A stretch of DNA of 64,000 nucleotides from Circinella umbellata (Eukaryota; Mucoromycota; Mucoromycetes; Mucorales; Lichtheimiaceae). The position numbers and the translations under genes are program-made. The DNA lies in assembly GCA_025093555.1 (NCBI GenBank), contig JAIWNF010000067.1:1-64000 (forward strand). The letters run 5' to 3'. Positions 29,534-46,377 of the stretch are shown in pieces. The first letter of the stretch is position 1. Every line of letters begins with the position of its first letter. The notes under the pieces are model-generated. The model ran no database searches. It saw only the letters and a program-made list of their open reading frames with translations, and was not told where the DNA came from.

Positions 29534-32500
29534 AGTTATATGAAAGCTGAGTCAATAAGTATTTTGTGCTATATGATGTGGGTATAATATATTTTAGAAC
29601 ACCTTCCTTTACGCGTGATATATTATGTATATAAAAGAAAGAAAGAAAGGTTGTAAGAAAAAGAAAAGGGGAGAGGGAGGGTGTATAAAAGAAAAAAGTG
29701 AAAAGAAAGAAGAAGAAAGATAAGAAGTAAACCAGCACACAATCAAGAAAAAAAAAATCATTTCATCTACCACAAAAAAAAAACACAAATATAAATATGG
29801 TCAAATGCTATTTTCATCCATCCAAAAAATAACCGCTCTTTTTTTTTTCTGGTGCTAATTATTCAGCATTTAAATTTCATTTATTTTAATACTTAAGGGG
29901 ATTATATTGCCACCTCATTTTCTATCTTTCTTTGGTTCTTTCTTCATCAAATATCTTCTCTCTTTCTCTCTCCCCTTAAGTTAAAGGAGTCTTGTTATGT
30001 TATTGTAATAAATGGTTGTTATTTTTTTAAAAAAAAAATGAAAAAAAAGGTGGGTGTTTTTGCTGTCCTCCGCTGCATGCAGTGAAACGTTAATATGCAG
30101 CCAAAATGGATCAGCAATCCGGAAAAGAAGTATTTTATTATTGTTTATTTTGCTGATCCTTATAATTTCTTTTTCTTTTAACTCAATGTTAATTATGATA
30201 TAACAATTATAACTCCATTAGTTTCTTTTTTTTTTAGTTACGATATCAATGAGGCGTATAGAGTAACAGAGAATAATTATTAATTTGATTTAGTATTAAT
30301 AAAATAGTTTCTTTATAAACTTTTTTTTACGTACTTCCCCCCTTCCCAAAAAAAAAGACAACGCATTTTAATTATGTAAAGTAAAAAGAACGGCATCTGT
30401 TCCGTAAACTCTTTGGTGTTATTATGATACACATAAACACAAGTAGCACCATATGTTGTTTCTCAATGGTGACAAAAGTTACACGAGTTGGACGAGAAAT
30501 GAATGTCAAAAAGATTTTTTTTTGTATCACAAAACATATTACAAAGTACGTAGTAAAGAATGGTAACTAGCCATCAAAAACCCAGAAGCTTTTCATTATT
30601 ATAAAACATAGAGCTATCTTTTCATTGTCTATTTGTTATTGTCATTATTGTTTAGCAGTAAATTTAAAGTATAAAAAGTTGTTTTATTTATTAAAAGTAC
30701 CTAAATTTGTCGTACGTAATTATTTATTGTTCATAAACAGGGTTGATATATCATTATATAGCATGATGATTTTTACTACTTTATTTTTCGTTGACATGGA
30801 CCAAAAAACAGGCGGTGTCAAAAGTATCTGAATGTCAGATCATAATATGTTTTTATACTGTGATGATATACACTCTTTTTCTGTTCTTAACTCATCCATA
30901 AATTGTTATTATTATATATACCGTTAATAGTTGCAAATTTTTACACTGCTACCTATGTTAAGATGGTAATATAGTAGTAATAGTCTTTTTCATTTCACTT
31001 TTCATCCAAGATATAATTCAGATATTTTTTCCCTCTTTCCAAAAAAATAATGATGACCGAGAATTTCGATTTTTTATTACATAATTAACGAAAGGGTAAA
31101 AAAAAAAGCTTAATTTGCTTGCAGTATTATAAATTATGTGATATAATAACATAGCTAATAATAAAAAGGGTTAATAAGCCGTAGATCAACTTTTACATTA
31201 ACTTATAAAATATACGAAAAACGCCTAGAACCCTTTTTTTTTCTCTTTTTTTTTATGCCCCTTCATTCTTTGCCACCCGTGTACTAAAATCAATTAAAAA
31301 TAGATCAAAAATAAAACGAGGAATGACTGTCCATATCTATCTGTATATATCTAACAAATAATAGAAATAAAATAGAGTATATGATGAACTGACCAAGTCT
31401 TTTGAGATCGAACAGAAACCCCCGTGTATCAGCACAAGAAAGTAAACAGTTGTATATCACAGAGAGAATGAATAAGCTGGCAAAACTAACAATTTCTTTT
31501 TCACTACGGATTTGATATACTATAAGTTTATACACGGATCTGTGCATATTAATCACTACATAACTTACTTGGGAACAGCGAACGAGGTATTTTTGCATAA
31601 TTATACACAGAGGCCTTTCAAAATCCGGCGTGATGGAGTTTGGCTGGGTTCTTTCTCATGCATGAATGATATGCATCAATCATTTGTGAAAACAACTTGG
31701 TTAATTAAAATGTATTAAAGTTGCATTGTTTTTTTTGAAAAAAAGGTGTCTTTTCTTTTCAATAACTGTATCAACGCTTTCAGATTGGTACTAGTAGAAG
31801 AAGAGATGTATTAAAAATTTTTCGATTTGTATACGTGTCACAGTGAACATATACCATGAGCCATCTATTTTATATCAAGTTGTATCTGTGTCGTTATAAT
31901 AGATTACTTAGTATCCTTAAATACGTTTCTTTTTTGAATATATAACTAAGTCTCGCATACTTGTATTTTTTTTTATGACTGTTCCTTAGCAAATTTCGTA
32001 GCTATCAGTATAGCTGGGTATAATAATAATAAAAGTAGACAGGTATTATTATCAGGACGATTTGCATAGTAACGATAAATTAAAAAATATCAATTCTATC
32101 CATGTAAAATTCTGTTTTTGGGAAAATGGCTTTTTTACAAGGTTTTCGTGATGCTTCGTACTTCTTTTTTATCCTTAAACAGTAGTGTAACTTGTCAATA
32201 GCTAATACCGACAGTATAAAAAAAACAGTGTCGGATCTAGTGGAATGTAAAAGACATTCTTTAGTAAATAATGATATTTTGTGTAAATACTACAGATATA
32301 TAATAATACGTATTCGACTTTAATTAATAAAATTGCAAGCACTAATATGGGGATAAATATGTATAAGGTCATTATATATTTATTAACTATAATATATTCG
32401 TTACAAAAAAAAATACATTTGCGAGAGAAGATATGCTGTTACTGAGAAACAGTAGAAGACATTAGGTTGATTCTTAACTTAATATTACCCTTAAAAAATT

Positions 32501-35500
32501 CTATGTAACAGGGTATAAATTTCGTTTTTTGTTAATCTTGACTGCTTTCAAAAATTGATTCAAAACCGTAATTAGGAGCTAGTTCTATTGCACCAGACGA
32601 GTCATAATGCACAGGAGGACATCATATTCCAACTTTTTTCAGAACGGATACAATTTATAGCAAGCGATTTAGAAAACTTTATTATAAATGTTTAGATACA
32701 CTACTACTAATGGCGTTCCGTGTTGCTATGGCTGGCTATTCTTTATTGTTCAAACAAAGGATTTTAACCCATTCTTGTTACAGTATTTAATGATGGATTG
32801 AACGCGTCAATGTAAAGGTAAAAAAAATATCTTAAAGAGTGCCAAACTAAGATTATTATATGGATGTAAGAGAGATGATAATGACATTGATAGTTTAAAA
32901 TATTCCAGAAATATAACATGAGCAAATTCCTTCCATGTACAATAATGAACAGAAATATATTTATTTTTGTTGGCTTTGTGGGAAAGAATTTTTTTAATTA
33001 GGTGTCAACCTGTTTCTATATACTGTTAATGCGTTTTTTAATTATTGGTAACTATGGTACATTTTAAGCTTTTATTAGAAAGGAGCTACTATCCTTCTTT
33101 TCACTAAGCTCATTGTTGTATACATACTTCCACCGTACGAACTAGCTCATTCCGAAAAACAAAGGGCTGTGCAAGTAATTTTCTGATTGCAATACGAGTG
33201 TGCAGAAATAAAAACAGAGCGTCCTCTTATAATTAGAAGCTCAATTAAGTAATCCAGTAGTACACGTCATGTTTAAAGATGCTAGGCTCTCAGCAAGGGA
33301 AGCTAGTTACTCTATTTTGTATTTCTGTAAAAACGGTTCTTTCAACAGCGAGTGAAGATGTTGATAAATCTAAGAAGAAGAGTGACCCATTTTTAAGCAT
33401 GGTCAACTTGAACTTTTTTTCGCTGTATATGCTTTTGTTTCTACGTACTACAGATATATTCAAGTTTGACTTTTTTCATCATGATGCGCTCCATCATTTT
33501 CAAAAAAAAAAATCGCTCAGCTTTTAAATCGACCAATAAACTTGTTCCTGATTTTTCCAAACGCATGATCCAAAGCATGAGCAATATTTAGAAAAAGAAT
33601 CATACTTGTTTTATTATGATTTTATTCTTGGCATTGTGCTATATAGTGTACTCATTAGAACTTGATACTTATTGTAGTTGATACGTACGTACATACTACA
33701 AGGAGTTTCCTAGACATGTGGGATGCCTTCTATCTCTCTCTTACGAAACATACGATTGAAATAACTTACAGCAACTACTATTGTCACCCAGGTTCTGATA
33801 AGCAATTTTGAATTTGCCGTTTTTGGACATAATAGCCTTTTTTGGTACATCCCCACTCCAGAAGCAAGATATACCGAATGTTTTTAATTAGCTAACTAAA
33901 TTTTTGAATATTACAAGCTATTACAATACTATTAAAATCCTCACTTGTTTTTTCTGATGTGGTAATATGTTGCACGTCATGCACATATATGTGTATTTAC
34001 TTGGATCACAAGAAACCTGCGTATCTAAAAATCTTGAATTGTCTCTTCAATTTTTTGTTTCTAGTTATTTAAATGGATATAGGATGAATGAGGTTCTTGT
34101 AATATATAATGTATATTATTTTCTGTTTCTCTACAACAAGGCGAACAAAATAAGTTGATATAATACTTTGCTTCATAGTTTTAAATACTTGTGAAAAGAC
34201 ACAAAAAGGAGTAATATACTGTATATACGTATGAGTCTTTGAGTAGCAGCGAATTATTTTATGCATTATACGTATTGTCTCTGTGATACTTGGGGATCAG
34301 ACTATATTTGAAATATTTCATGATTCGTGTGGCTCAGCTAAGTAGTATCAGTTTTTCATGGATAGCGAAGTTATATTAGTAAGATGAGACTTACGTTGGT
34401 GGCATAAGTCGCCCTTACACTTTAAAATTTCCTGTATGTCAATCAAAATCGGTTCATTGGTTATTTTGCATATTTTTCAAGCAGCGATATATCACACCCC
34501 TATGTCATAATTATGATAACAAGAATGTATGCGTGTGATTTCATGTGTATATTTAGCACCCAGAGCCATAATAATCCAAAATTACTTCTACTAATTGGAC
34601 AATGCCTTGATTATTTGCATATCAGTTTAAACAAGTTTCTTTCTTCCAACATAAATATCCAGCTATGAGAACGATATATATAACTTTTTTTTCGGGCATT
34701 GTTACACATCCAGAACACCGAGAAAGACAAAAAAAAAATACAGTAATTTATAAAGAGGGAAAGAATGTACTATTATTACCATGTATGAGGAAAGTTCGCG
34801 CAAGTGTATTAATGGACTTGTACGTATATCAGAAAAATGTCTTTCTTTTCCGGTTTTATATATAATTTCTTATTACAGTAATCTACACGGGACGTAAGAA
34901 ACTCTAGAATAGGACAATGTTGCCTGAAATAATTACAGCTTTCCAGTATGCTATTTTATTTTTTGGTATACTATAGCAAAACGCAAGGGAGACGCGTTAT
35001 AAACCGAAAATTTAACTAGGCTATTTAGTATTTGAACCTTAATCTTGGCAACACCTGCATTAAGCTTGTCTTTTTACTGCTGAAGAACCTCAGACCTATT
35101 ATCAAAATAACACCTTCTCATGTAAAAGAGTATTGTATAATTAAATTATCATAAGAGTAATAACTTTTTTTTTTCAAAGTTGTTTACGTATCTGAATCTT
35201 CAACAACAAAATATTTACAATTCTCTTGACAAGTTGATATCATAATAAAAAAAATTCAACAAAATAACATAAAGTGATTGCCCCATTTTACAATAAAAAA
35301 AAAGATGCACTATGACAATATTATTCTATTTAGAAAAGACGCGTTGAACCAATTTTATCATGTAAAACAATGTCCCTGAAAATATCCTACATTCAAAAAA
35401 AAAGGTACTTTCTTCCTTGTTGAAGATTTATGAACACGTGGCTGAAATCGCGTAAAAAAAACCCCCCTTAACTTGGATTCCGAGATTTTATGCCGGCTTT

Positions 35501-35792
35501 GCTTTTTTGTAGGTTTCTTTTCTCTTTGTTTAAACTTTAATAATGCCAAATCTACTTTGCTGTAAAAACGGCAGTTCTTACTTTGCTTCTGCAAACGCGG
35601 TAAATCAGTATGCGCCCAATACTGTGATTGAGCCAAAGCATTTAGGTAATAATAACAATGATATTCATATTTTTCAACAATAAGACATGCGTAAAAGACT
35701 GTTGTGCGCGTAGTGGCCAGCTTGCCAATTCTCTCTCTTTAATCCCCTATCCACGACATCATTTCGTCTTTTTCCTTGGTCTTACTTTCATA
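29534..35792. other. Long gene-poor interval (about 6.3 kb)
   Basis: No frame in this stretch shows convincing protein composition or splice structure. The longest frames (30625-30831, 31305-31598, 33279-33527, 35358-35636) are short and AT-driven; the last, a basic 92-codon minus-strand frame just upstream of the aminopeptidase, is the least unlikely to be real. The 29534 side holds a GAAA-rich tract that is probably the leader of the leucine-rich-repeat gene. No inverted-repeat element or tRNA was detected by eye. Confidence 0.5.
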
Positions 35793-38700
35793 ATGATTGT
35801 ACATTGTAACTAAAATGGGGGGGGGGGGCGATAAAACTTCATTTATTATTATTAAAACGTCTTTTTTTCTACTAGATATCCAAATCAAAGTGAATGATTT
35901 ACGGGAAAAACGAGTTGTAGCCAAAGTTACAATTACATTTGAACATAGCGGTCAAGCTCTTATCAGTGATAAAAACACACTGTCGACTGTAGTGTTAAAT
36001 GCCGAAGGATTCTTGGAACTACAAGTTGAAGGTGCATCCCACAGTTATGATGGTCACCAAATCCAATTATATTGGTCTGAACCATTTGAAAAGAACACGC
36101 AGCGTAAAGTTACTGTAGATTATGTCATAGATCATCCAAGGGCTGGTTTACACTTCCAAAAGGAAGATTCATATACGAACGACAAAGATTGTTTATGGGC
36201 GGTCACCGACAGTGAAACAGAAAAGTAAGTTTTTTTTATTACAGGCATATGTCAGGAGAAGAGAATATAAACAAATAAGTATATCTTCTTTCTCACGTAA
36301 ATCAAAAAGAGCTCGTTATTGGTTGCCCACGATTGATTTTCCGACGGTCCGGACAACACTTACATGGACGATTACTGCACCTTCTCAATATACATCTTTA
36401 GCAAATGGTGCTTTGGTTTCTGAAGAAGAAAAAGATGGATATACCACCATACGGTGGCAGCTTGATTATCCATGGTACATATATAAAATTGATTAATTTC
36501 TCTTTTTTCTTTTATAAAAAAGTAATGATCATTATAAACTTTTCTACTTTTAAATAATTAATAACAAAAACTTAGCCCATCTTACTTGGCATGTTTCACC
36601 GTGGGCGACTTTGTGTGTGTAGATGATGGAGAGGTGGATGGAAGGCCTGTTAAAGTAAGAATTATAGCTTTATATATAATAGCTCAAGAATAACCATGGT
36701 AATAAAGAGAAAAAACACTGATCGAATTTGTTTAATAATATATTCTTAGTACTACGGAGCCCGCAGTGTGGCGCCGGATGATCTTAAGCGTTCTTTTGGT
36801 AAAACGCCTGAGATGATCAGGTGGCTAGAAGCAAAAGTTGGAATGACATGTAAGAATTTATGATATTATTTTCCCTGCCCCCCTTTTTTTTTATCAGCAA
36901 CTGATAATTATAATGTTATATAGTTCCATGGCCTAAATATTATCAGATCGCTTTACCAGCTATTCGTGGTGCAATGGAAAATATCTCATTGGTAAAATAA
37001 ATTACTAGTTTTTGAAGTGTGGGTAAAAACTAGTGGGGTACGACCAGAAAAAAAATAGGGTTTGGAACACGTTGTACTAATATTACAACAAAAAACTATG
37101 GTGGGAGATAATGGTATCCATTTCAATACCTGTGACATTAAATTCCTCTTAAAAACATGTAGGTTACTTGGATTGAAATAATGGTTTTGGATGAGATTAA
37201 TGCCAAGGAACGTCAAAATCTTGTAGATATCGTGAATGTCCATGAAATGGGTATATATGATCAACAGCTATTAATTATAATTATGCTGCACCTTTATATA
37301 ATAACCTTATCCATCACACAAGTCAGATAACATATTTTCCTATTTAATACGCATGCTGTATAATTAACTTTTTTTTTAATTTTTCTTCTAGCGCACACAT
37401 ACTTTGGTGACCTATTGGTCATACGTCACTTTGAGCATGCTTGGCTAAAGGTAAAACGTCTTCTTTTTTACTTGTTTATTGATGATAATGAAGTTTTTCA
37501 ATTGGACAACTCTAATTCTAAAATACTTTACAATATCAATTATTAGGAAAGCTGGGCTACTTATATGGAATCCTGTAAGTAGTGCATTGATTACGTGAAA
37601 AAAGAAATAAAAAAAAAGAAATACAAAGTACGTACCAACATATTAACCATTCTATAAATATTTCCAAGGCTGGCTACAGGATAAGTCATCCGAAGATGAT
37701 TTCCGTTTTGAGATGCTCACAAATGCTTATCAATATATGAGAGAATGTAACAATGAATATATGGTACGTATGGATGCTTAAGAAATGGTATAGTTTGGGT
37801 GAACAATAGGATATTTATTATTGCATATGACGAAATATTTATGATAAATTTTTCTTTTTTTTTTTTATTTATTTATTTACATATCAAACTAGCGTCCAAT
37901 TGTTACGCGTTTGTACGATTCATCATGGGATATGTTCGATTCTCACACTTACCCAGGTGGAGCATGGCGTATTCATATGCTGCGTGGAATTCTTGGCGAT
38001 AATGCTTTCTGGGCTGGCGTGAAACATTACGTTAACACATTTTCCACGAAAACGGTTCAAACAAGTGATTTCCAAGCGGCACTCGAATGGGCTTCAGGTC
38101 TGAATCTTTCACGCTTCTTTGATGAATGGCTGTATTCCAAAGGATACCCTAAACTCAAAGGAGCTTTTGATCATGATGCCAGTCGTGGTACGGTTCAAGT
38201 GTCTATTACTCAAACGCAAATAAAAAAGGACGCTGGAATACCCTTGTTTGCGTTTGATCTTGAAGTGGAATTGACAGATGAAAAAGGAAAGAAGTATATG
38301 AAAACTCTGACATTTGATCGAGAAGCAACTGTGACAACCACCTTTATACTTGATGATAAAAATGTACTTCCAGCTCGTGTACGCGTAGACCCTAATTTCC
38401 GAGTACTCTATACATTGGATATGCCTGCCGATCAACGTATTTTGAAAAATACTGCTAAAGATGCTGAAGATGTTATCAGTCGTATTTGGGCATATAATGA
38501 ATTGATCAAGGAAGGATCTTATTCAGCGCTTAAATTTATTGAGGCTAATATTCTTCAAGAGCCATTCTATGGTGTTCGTAGCCAAGGTAATAAAAAGACA
38601 TAACAGGAAAATAATGGTTTGGAAGGGCGAGACAAGTGGATTTACAAAAGAAGAGCGAAGAAGAAAGAAAAAAATTATTATTAATATGCTTTTTTTTGCT

Positions 38701-39746
38701 TATTATAACAAAATCAAAAAAAAAAGTCGCGGGATTGCTTTCTAAGCAAAAGAGTGAATATGGACTTAGAATTCTTGCTTCTATGGTGACAAAAGAATCC
38801 GACCCTCTCGCATTAGCTTCTGTAGTTACATCGTGTCAAATTCAAAATGATATTTTGAGAAATGCGATTTTGGAAGTTCTATCACGGGCAGATCAATTAC
38901 CTTATCGGTATAAGAATTCATTTCATAGTTTTTATATATTTGTTGTAAAAGAAACAAATCTTAATCGGTTCATTATTTTTTTTATTCAGGGCACATGGTG
39001 CAGCACTTGTAGCACTTGCAGTACAACAAAAACAAGAAGATCTTGAGTACCTTTTAAATGTTGCTAAAGATAATCAAAAAATTGGACAATATGGTGTTAT
39101 TCGTGGTAGCGCATTAAAAGGTAACGACATTGATTTTTGACGTCTTTGTATAGAACACAGCTCATTATCGTCTATGTGCTAACTTATAAAAAAATATGTG
39201 TATGTGAATAGCACTTGGTTACCATCGTAGCGAAGAAGCTTACAAGTATCTTATTACTCGGGTTGGATATAATGTTGAGCCTATGCGAGCTCGATCGCTA
39301 ATTGTAGATGGAATCAAGTACTCTGCTGAATGGCAAGAAAAGCGCTTGCAAAAGCTTGCCGTGGAAGCATTTGGTAACAAAAAAGAAAAAATAATAAACT
39401 TTATATATAGATCAAGTATATGTATACTGTATAGATTATAGAGCTAAAACAAATATAAATATGTATACATATAGCCAAGTTGATCAGAGATCCAAATTTG
39501 ATGGTACGGATGGCAGCAGTGGATGGACTTATTGCATTGCAAGCGACAGAAACATATTACGATGTTGATAGTACTCGATACTTGTATTCCAACGATGATT
39601 TATCTTGGTTGAATCGTAAACTTTATCAACTTCTTCAAACGAACAGTAATAAAGGAACCACCGCAGCAAAGGAAGAAGTTGAAAAACTTGAAGAGCGTAT
39701 TAGAAAGTTAGAAGAAAAGCTTCAAAAACTTGATCAAAACGCGTGA
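35793..39746 (+). CDS. M1-family zinc aminopeptidase with HEAT-like C-terminal domain
   Basis: Exons with GT-AG borders: possibly 35793-35805, then 35876-36224, 36310-36474, 36576-36654, 36750-36849, 36924-36991, 37163-37250, 37392-37450, 37547-37574, 37669-37763, 37893-38586, about 38747-38907, 38990-39120, 39212-39373 and 39475-39746, about 820 residues. The exopeptidase motif GAMEN (RGAMENISLV) and zinc site HEMAH-(18 residues)-E (HEMAHTYFGDLL ... KESWATY) are intact. The transition-state tyrosine is probably in the RPIVTRLYDSSWDMF region. The C-terminal third is helical repeats, ending in a Lys/Glu coiled coil. It removes N-terminal amino acids from peptides, probably in the cytosol, as no signal peptide is seen. 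The 13-nt first exon is a guess. The join 38586/38747 is one base out of frame unless an A in the run at 38748-38751 is superfluous. Confidence 0.88.
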
Positions 39747-40272
39747 CTCCTCCAATAAGACTCCGTTTGAAGCAGGAATTTTCTGTTCCCAATTATTTTC
39801 GCGATTTACTCGCCTTCCCCCTTTTTTTTTTCCTTTTTTTAATATTCTTCTTGTAAAAATAAATATATAAACGAAATAAAGTGTCTTCATGAGCCTTACA
39901 TTGTTTCTTGATACTTTAAGAAAATACGGTTTACAACAGGTAAAAATTAATAAATTAAAGTTAATTGAGTGAGAGATACTATTTTCTAATTCTCTTCAAT
40001 TCTTTTTTTTCTTACTTTTTATAAAGTATTATCCTGGGTACAGTGTAGTGCTTTTTTTTTCATTCTTCTAGATTTAATATAGATCGTAATAGATAAACTT
40101 ACTTCTTACAATTCAAACAATGCTATCGAATTTACAGTCTATATTCTCACGGCATGTCTACACTCAATAGCTTAGCAGAGGTAAACCTACGAAAAACAAA
40201 GAATGAGAATGCAGGAATCTTAAAAAAACTCTATTTATTTATTCACGGGAAACATAAAATGAATAGCTATCT
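39747..40272. other. Intergenic, no gene seen
   Basis: The stretch holds pyrimidine-rich and poly-T tracts plus the presumed 5' leader of the kinesin gene. No RNA gene or repeat was recognised. Confidence 0.5.
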
Positions 40273-43378
<3,106 letters not shown>

Positions 43379-43599
43379 TAGTAATACATTTTATTCTTCT
43401 CATCCCTTTAATCCTTAACACTTTGAAACGTTGATCGTGTAAAAGAGAATAAAATAAATAGTAATCAACGCATTTATTTTTTTCTGCTGTTGCATGACTT
43501 GTGTGTTACTTCTAAATTTGCTGAGTTAATTTTTTTTTGTTCCTTTCTCCCCTTGTTTCTTTTCCATGGAAACGATAACGAAGCGCAGCAATAATAATA

Positions 43600-46377
43600 A
43601 TGGCGGCCAAACGATTAACTAAAAGAATAAAATTAAACAATGACTCAGAACAAAAAAAACTTGATTCGTATTTTATAGTACCTAAATCGAGGGATCAAGT
43701 GGTCAAAGCACTAGAAATTCAGGACCAAGATCAGCAACTGGATCAACTACCACCACCAAATACACCTATACCAAGAACAAGGGAATGTTTTATAAAAACA
43801 ACAGAAACAGCAACAATGCCAAGTTCTCCTATTTCTTTTAATGTTGGAGAAGAAGATGAAAAACCAGAAGAAGAGCCATTATTTTACGAAAACTCAATAT
43901 ATACAGACGAATTTAACGTTATGCTTTCGGCTGTATTAGACGGTGAAAAATTCTTATTTACCCAGTCTGAACTAGATATTTTTCATACCTATCAATACAA
44001 AATAAACGGTAGAAACTATTTTTTAAGAGTAAAATTATATATATATTCCTATAGAAAAATAGAACTTATTAATTGAACAATCAAAAAAAAAAAATAGGTG
44101 ATGCTAAGCACCTTTTTGTTCGGTTATGGATGCGTAAAAAAAGATGGATACGATTAGATAAACTTAACGTCAACAATAAAAATATACGCGACCTTGAATC
44201 AGCAGCCCAGCAATTACACGAACACGGTCTAACGGCGAAACACGAAATTTCAGTTGATGACGCGCTAACGCTTTTATCTGTTAATGAACTAAAAGAAATC
44301 GCACCCTGCAGAGCAAATAATGTGAGCCTATTTTTTTTTTAGTGTGATTATTATTGATTAATAATATGTAAATGCTGAATAACAGCACTATTTAAAAAAA
44401 GAGAGCAGAATATCTTTCCATCATCAAGGCGCAATTTAATTTAGAAGAGATTCATCGTCGTATTGGCACTTGTATTTTACTCGACGATCATGTCCATACT
44501 TTACTTCGTCGACTTCATCTTGTCTACTATCGCTTAACCGTACTTGAAGAGAAAAGTCCTATGACTACTGCCATATTAGCACGTATCAGCAGGCGTAATT
44601 ATCCCGAGTATGTGACATGTCGTACCACTATATGGGAATCACGAGTCGAATTGCTTGAATACGAACAAGCCTTGCAAACAGAATTGAAATTTGAAGAACA
44701 AAGTATCAAGGCAAAAATGGATCATGATGATGACACCTTACGTGCGTGTTGGGAGTTATGTGCTAATTGTGTTGGATTATGGGAAGACTTGTTAAAAACA
44801 AGAAAAGACAAAACACGACCTTATACCTTGAGACAGTTCGAAGCATGTCAGGTGTACACGCGACTCATAGATCATGGGACACGAGTACTTGCAAAATTAC
44901 ATGAGTATGATTTAGAAGCTGTTATGTTGCGCAAACTGTTAAATCAAAAAGTATACAGAGTACCCAAACGAGGACGCTGGTATGACCGATTGGCATTGGT
45001 ACAATCGAAAAAGAAGGACCGTCCGACAAAAAAGCAGGTATTAGCACTGTGTATTGAAGGCATTCAAGATCCAACCGTACATTCAAGTAAATCTCCTTTC
45101 TACATATACGCATTTATATGGAAGAGAATATGATATATGGCTAACAGGAATTGCGTACTATTTGCTACAGTTGATCTTCATAAATTACATAGGTGGATTC
45201 ATAAGTTACAACGAGATCTTGCTATACCCAAACGTGAACAATTAGATTTCTCATACTTAAAACTTCGGAAACCAGTGAAGCGCATTATATATGGTGAACG
45301 AGTGTCTGAAGCAGTAATTGGACGTAAAGCAACATGGCGAGCAGATGATGGTGCGGAATGCTCAGTTGAAGAGTTATCACTCAGTTATTATAAAAAACAA
45401 GGCTATCAACAAGGTCATCATACAGAAGGTGGAATGATCTCGATGTTATTCATGTTATTATTTTGGGATATAGTATTTGCGCCCATGGATGGAGTATTTG
45501 AAACACCATATCAAGCAGCACCGCTTGATATGGCATCCGATGCTTTCTATGCTGGTAAGCGCTAGTGTAGTGATATACTTCATGATATGGTCGTACAAAA
45601 TTTATATATAAATGTTAACTCTCATGTACACACGCAATATTGGTAATTACTATCAAAAGGTCGAGTTAGCATGATCAACGAACGAATTGGAGAGATAGAA
45701 CAAGGCAAGTTTTTAGAACTAATTACTCGAGTGGATGAAAGAGAACGATCAAGAGAAACTGTTTGTATTGGTGTAAATTGGAAATATACAACTGAAGACT
45801 TATTACATCTGGCAGAGGTAAATGCCGCCACTTTAACAAAAAAAAGCCTCTTACTATTTTTATTTTTAGTTCTTACTTATCGATTACATTTTTGAAAGTG
45901 TATTGGCGCGATAGCACTTTCATCCTTATGTAGATTATTAGCAGAAGAATTTGGGCAACGCCGCGGTGGTATGCCTGATTTGTGGTAAAGTTAATTAAGT
46001 CTCAGGATGAGCGCACTTTTTTTTTTGTTTTCTTTTTTTTTTTTTTTTTGGAAAACTAATAGTTGGTTCATCTTTTGATAATGATACAAATAACAATTTA
46101 TAATAGCTGTTGGGATTATGAATCGAAACGATCCATATTTGTTGAAGGTAATATGTATAGCTGATATATTATTCTTTTATTAATTTAATTGTATATAATA
46201 GTATACAGATAAATAATCTAATAACAATTATATTTCCAATTATATAATATAGTGAAGGGTCCTGGTGATAGCCTGTCTGAAACACAAAAAGCTTGGATTG
46301 ATACATTAGCAGGGTTTGGATTAAATGTGGAAGTGTGTCACGTCCAAGTATGGACAGGTGATGATATGCTACTCTGA
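43600..46377 (+). CDS. FAN1: Fanconi-associated nuclease 1 homologue
   Basis: Eight exons (43600-44008, 44098-44321, 44402-45086, 45171-45554, 45660-45817, 45899-45984, 46107-46147, 46253-46377) join in frame to 703 residues. The C-terminal VRR_NUC nuclease domain is complete: the PD of GGMPDLC and the EVK of FVEVKGPGDSLSETQKAW are the expected metal-binding residues. Upstream lie the SAP-like region (ISVDDALTLLSVNELKEI) and the helical TPR-like middle (RPYTLRQFEACQVYTRLIDH; SVEELSLSYYKKQGY). The N-terminus is short and lacks a visible UBZ zinc finger, but has a consensus PCNA-interaction box, QKKLDSYF, at residues 18-25. FAN1 is a structure-specific 5' flap endonuclease/5'-3' exonuclease in interstrand-crosslink repair in the nucleus. 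The call is firm; the PCNA link is inference. Confidence 0.95.

Noticed and set aside
30625..35636. Small frames in the 6-kb gene-poor interval
   Set aside because: No splice partners, no domain, and AT-driven composition; no gene can be supported.
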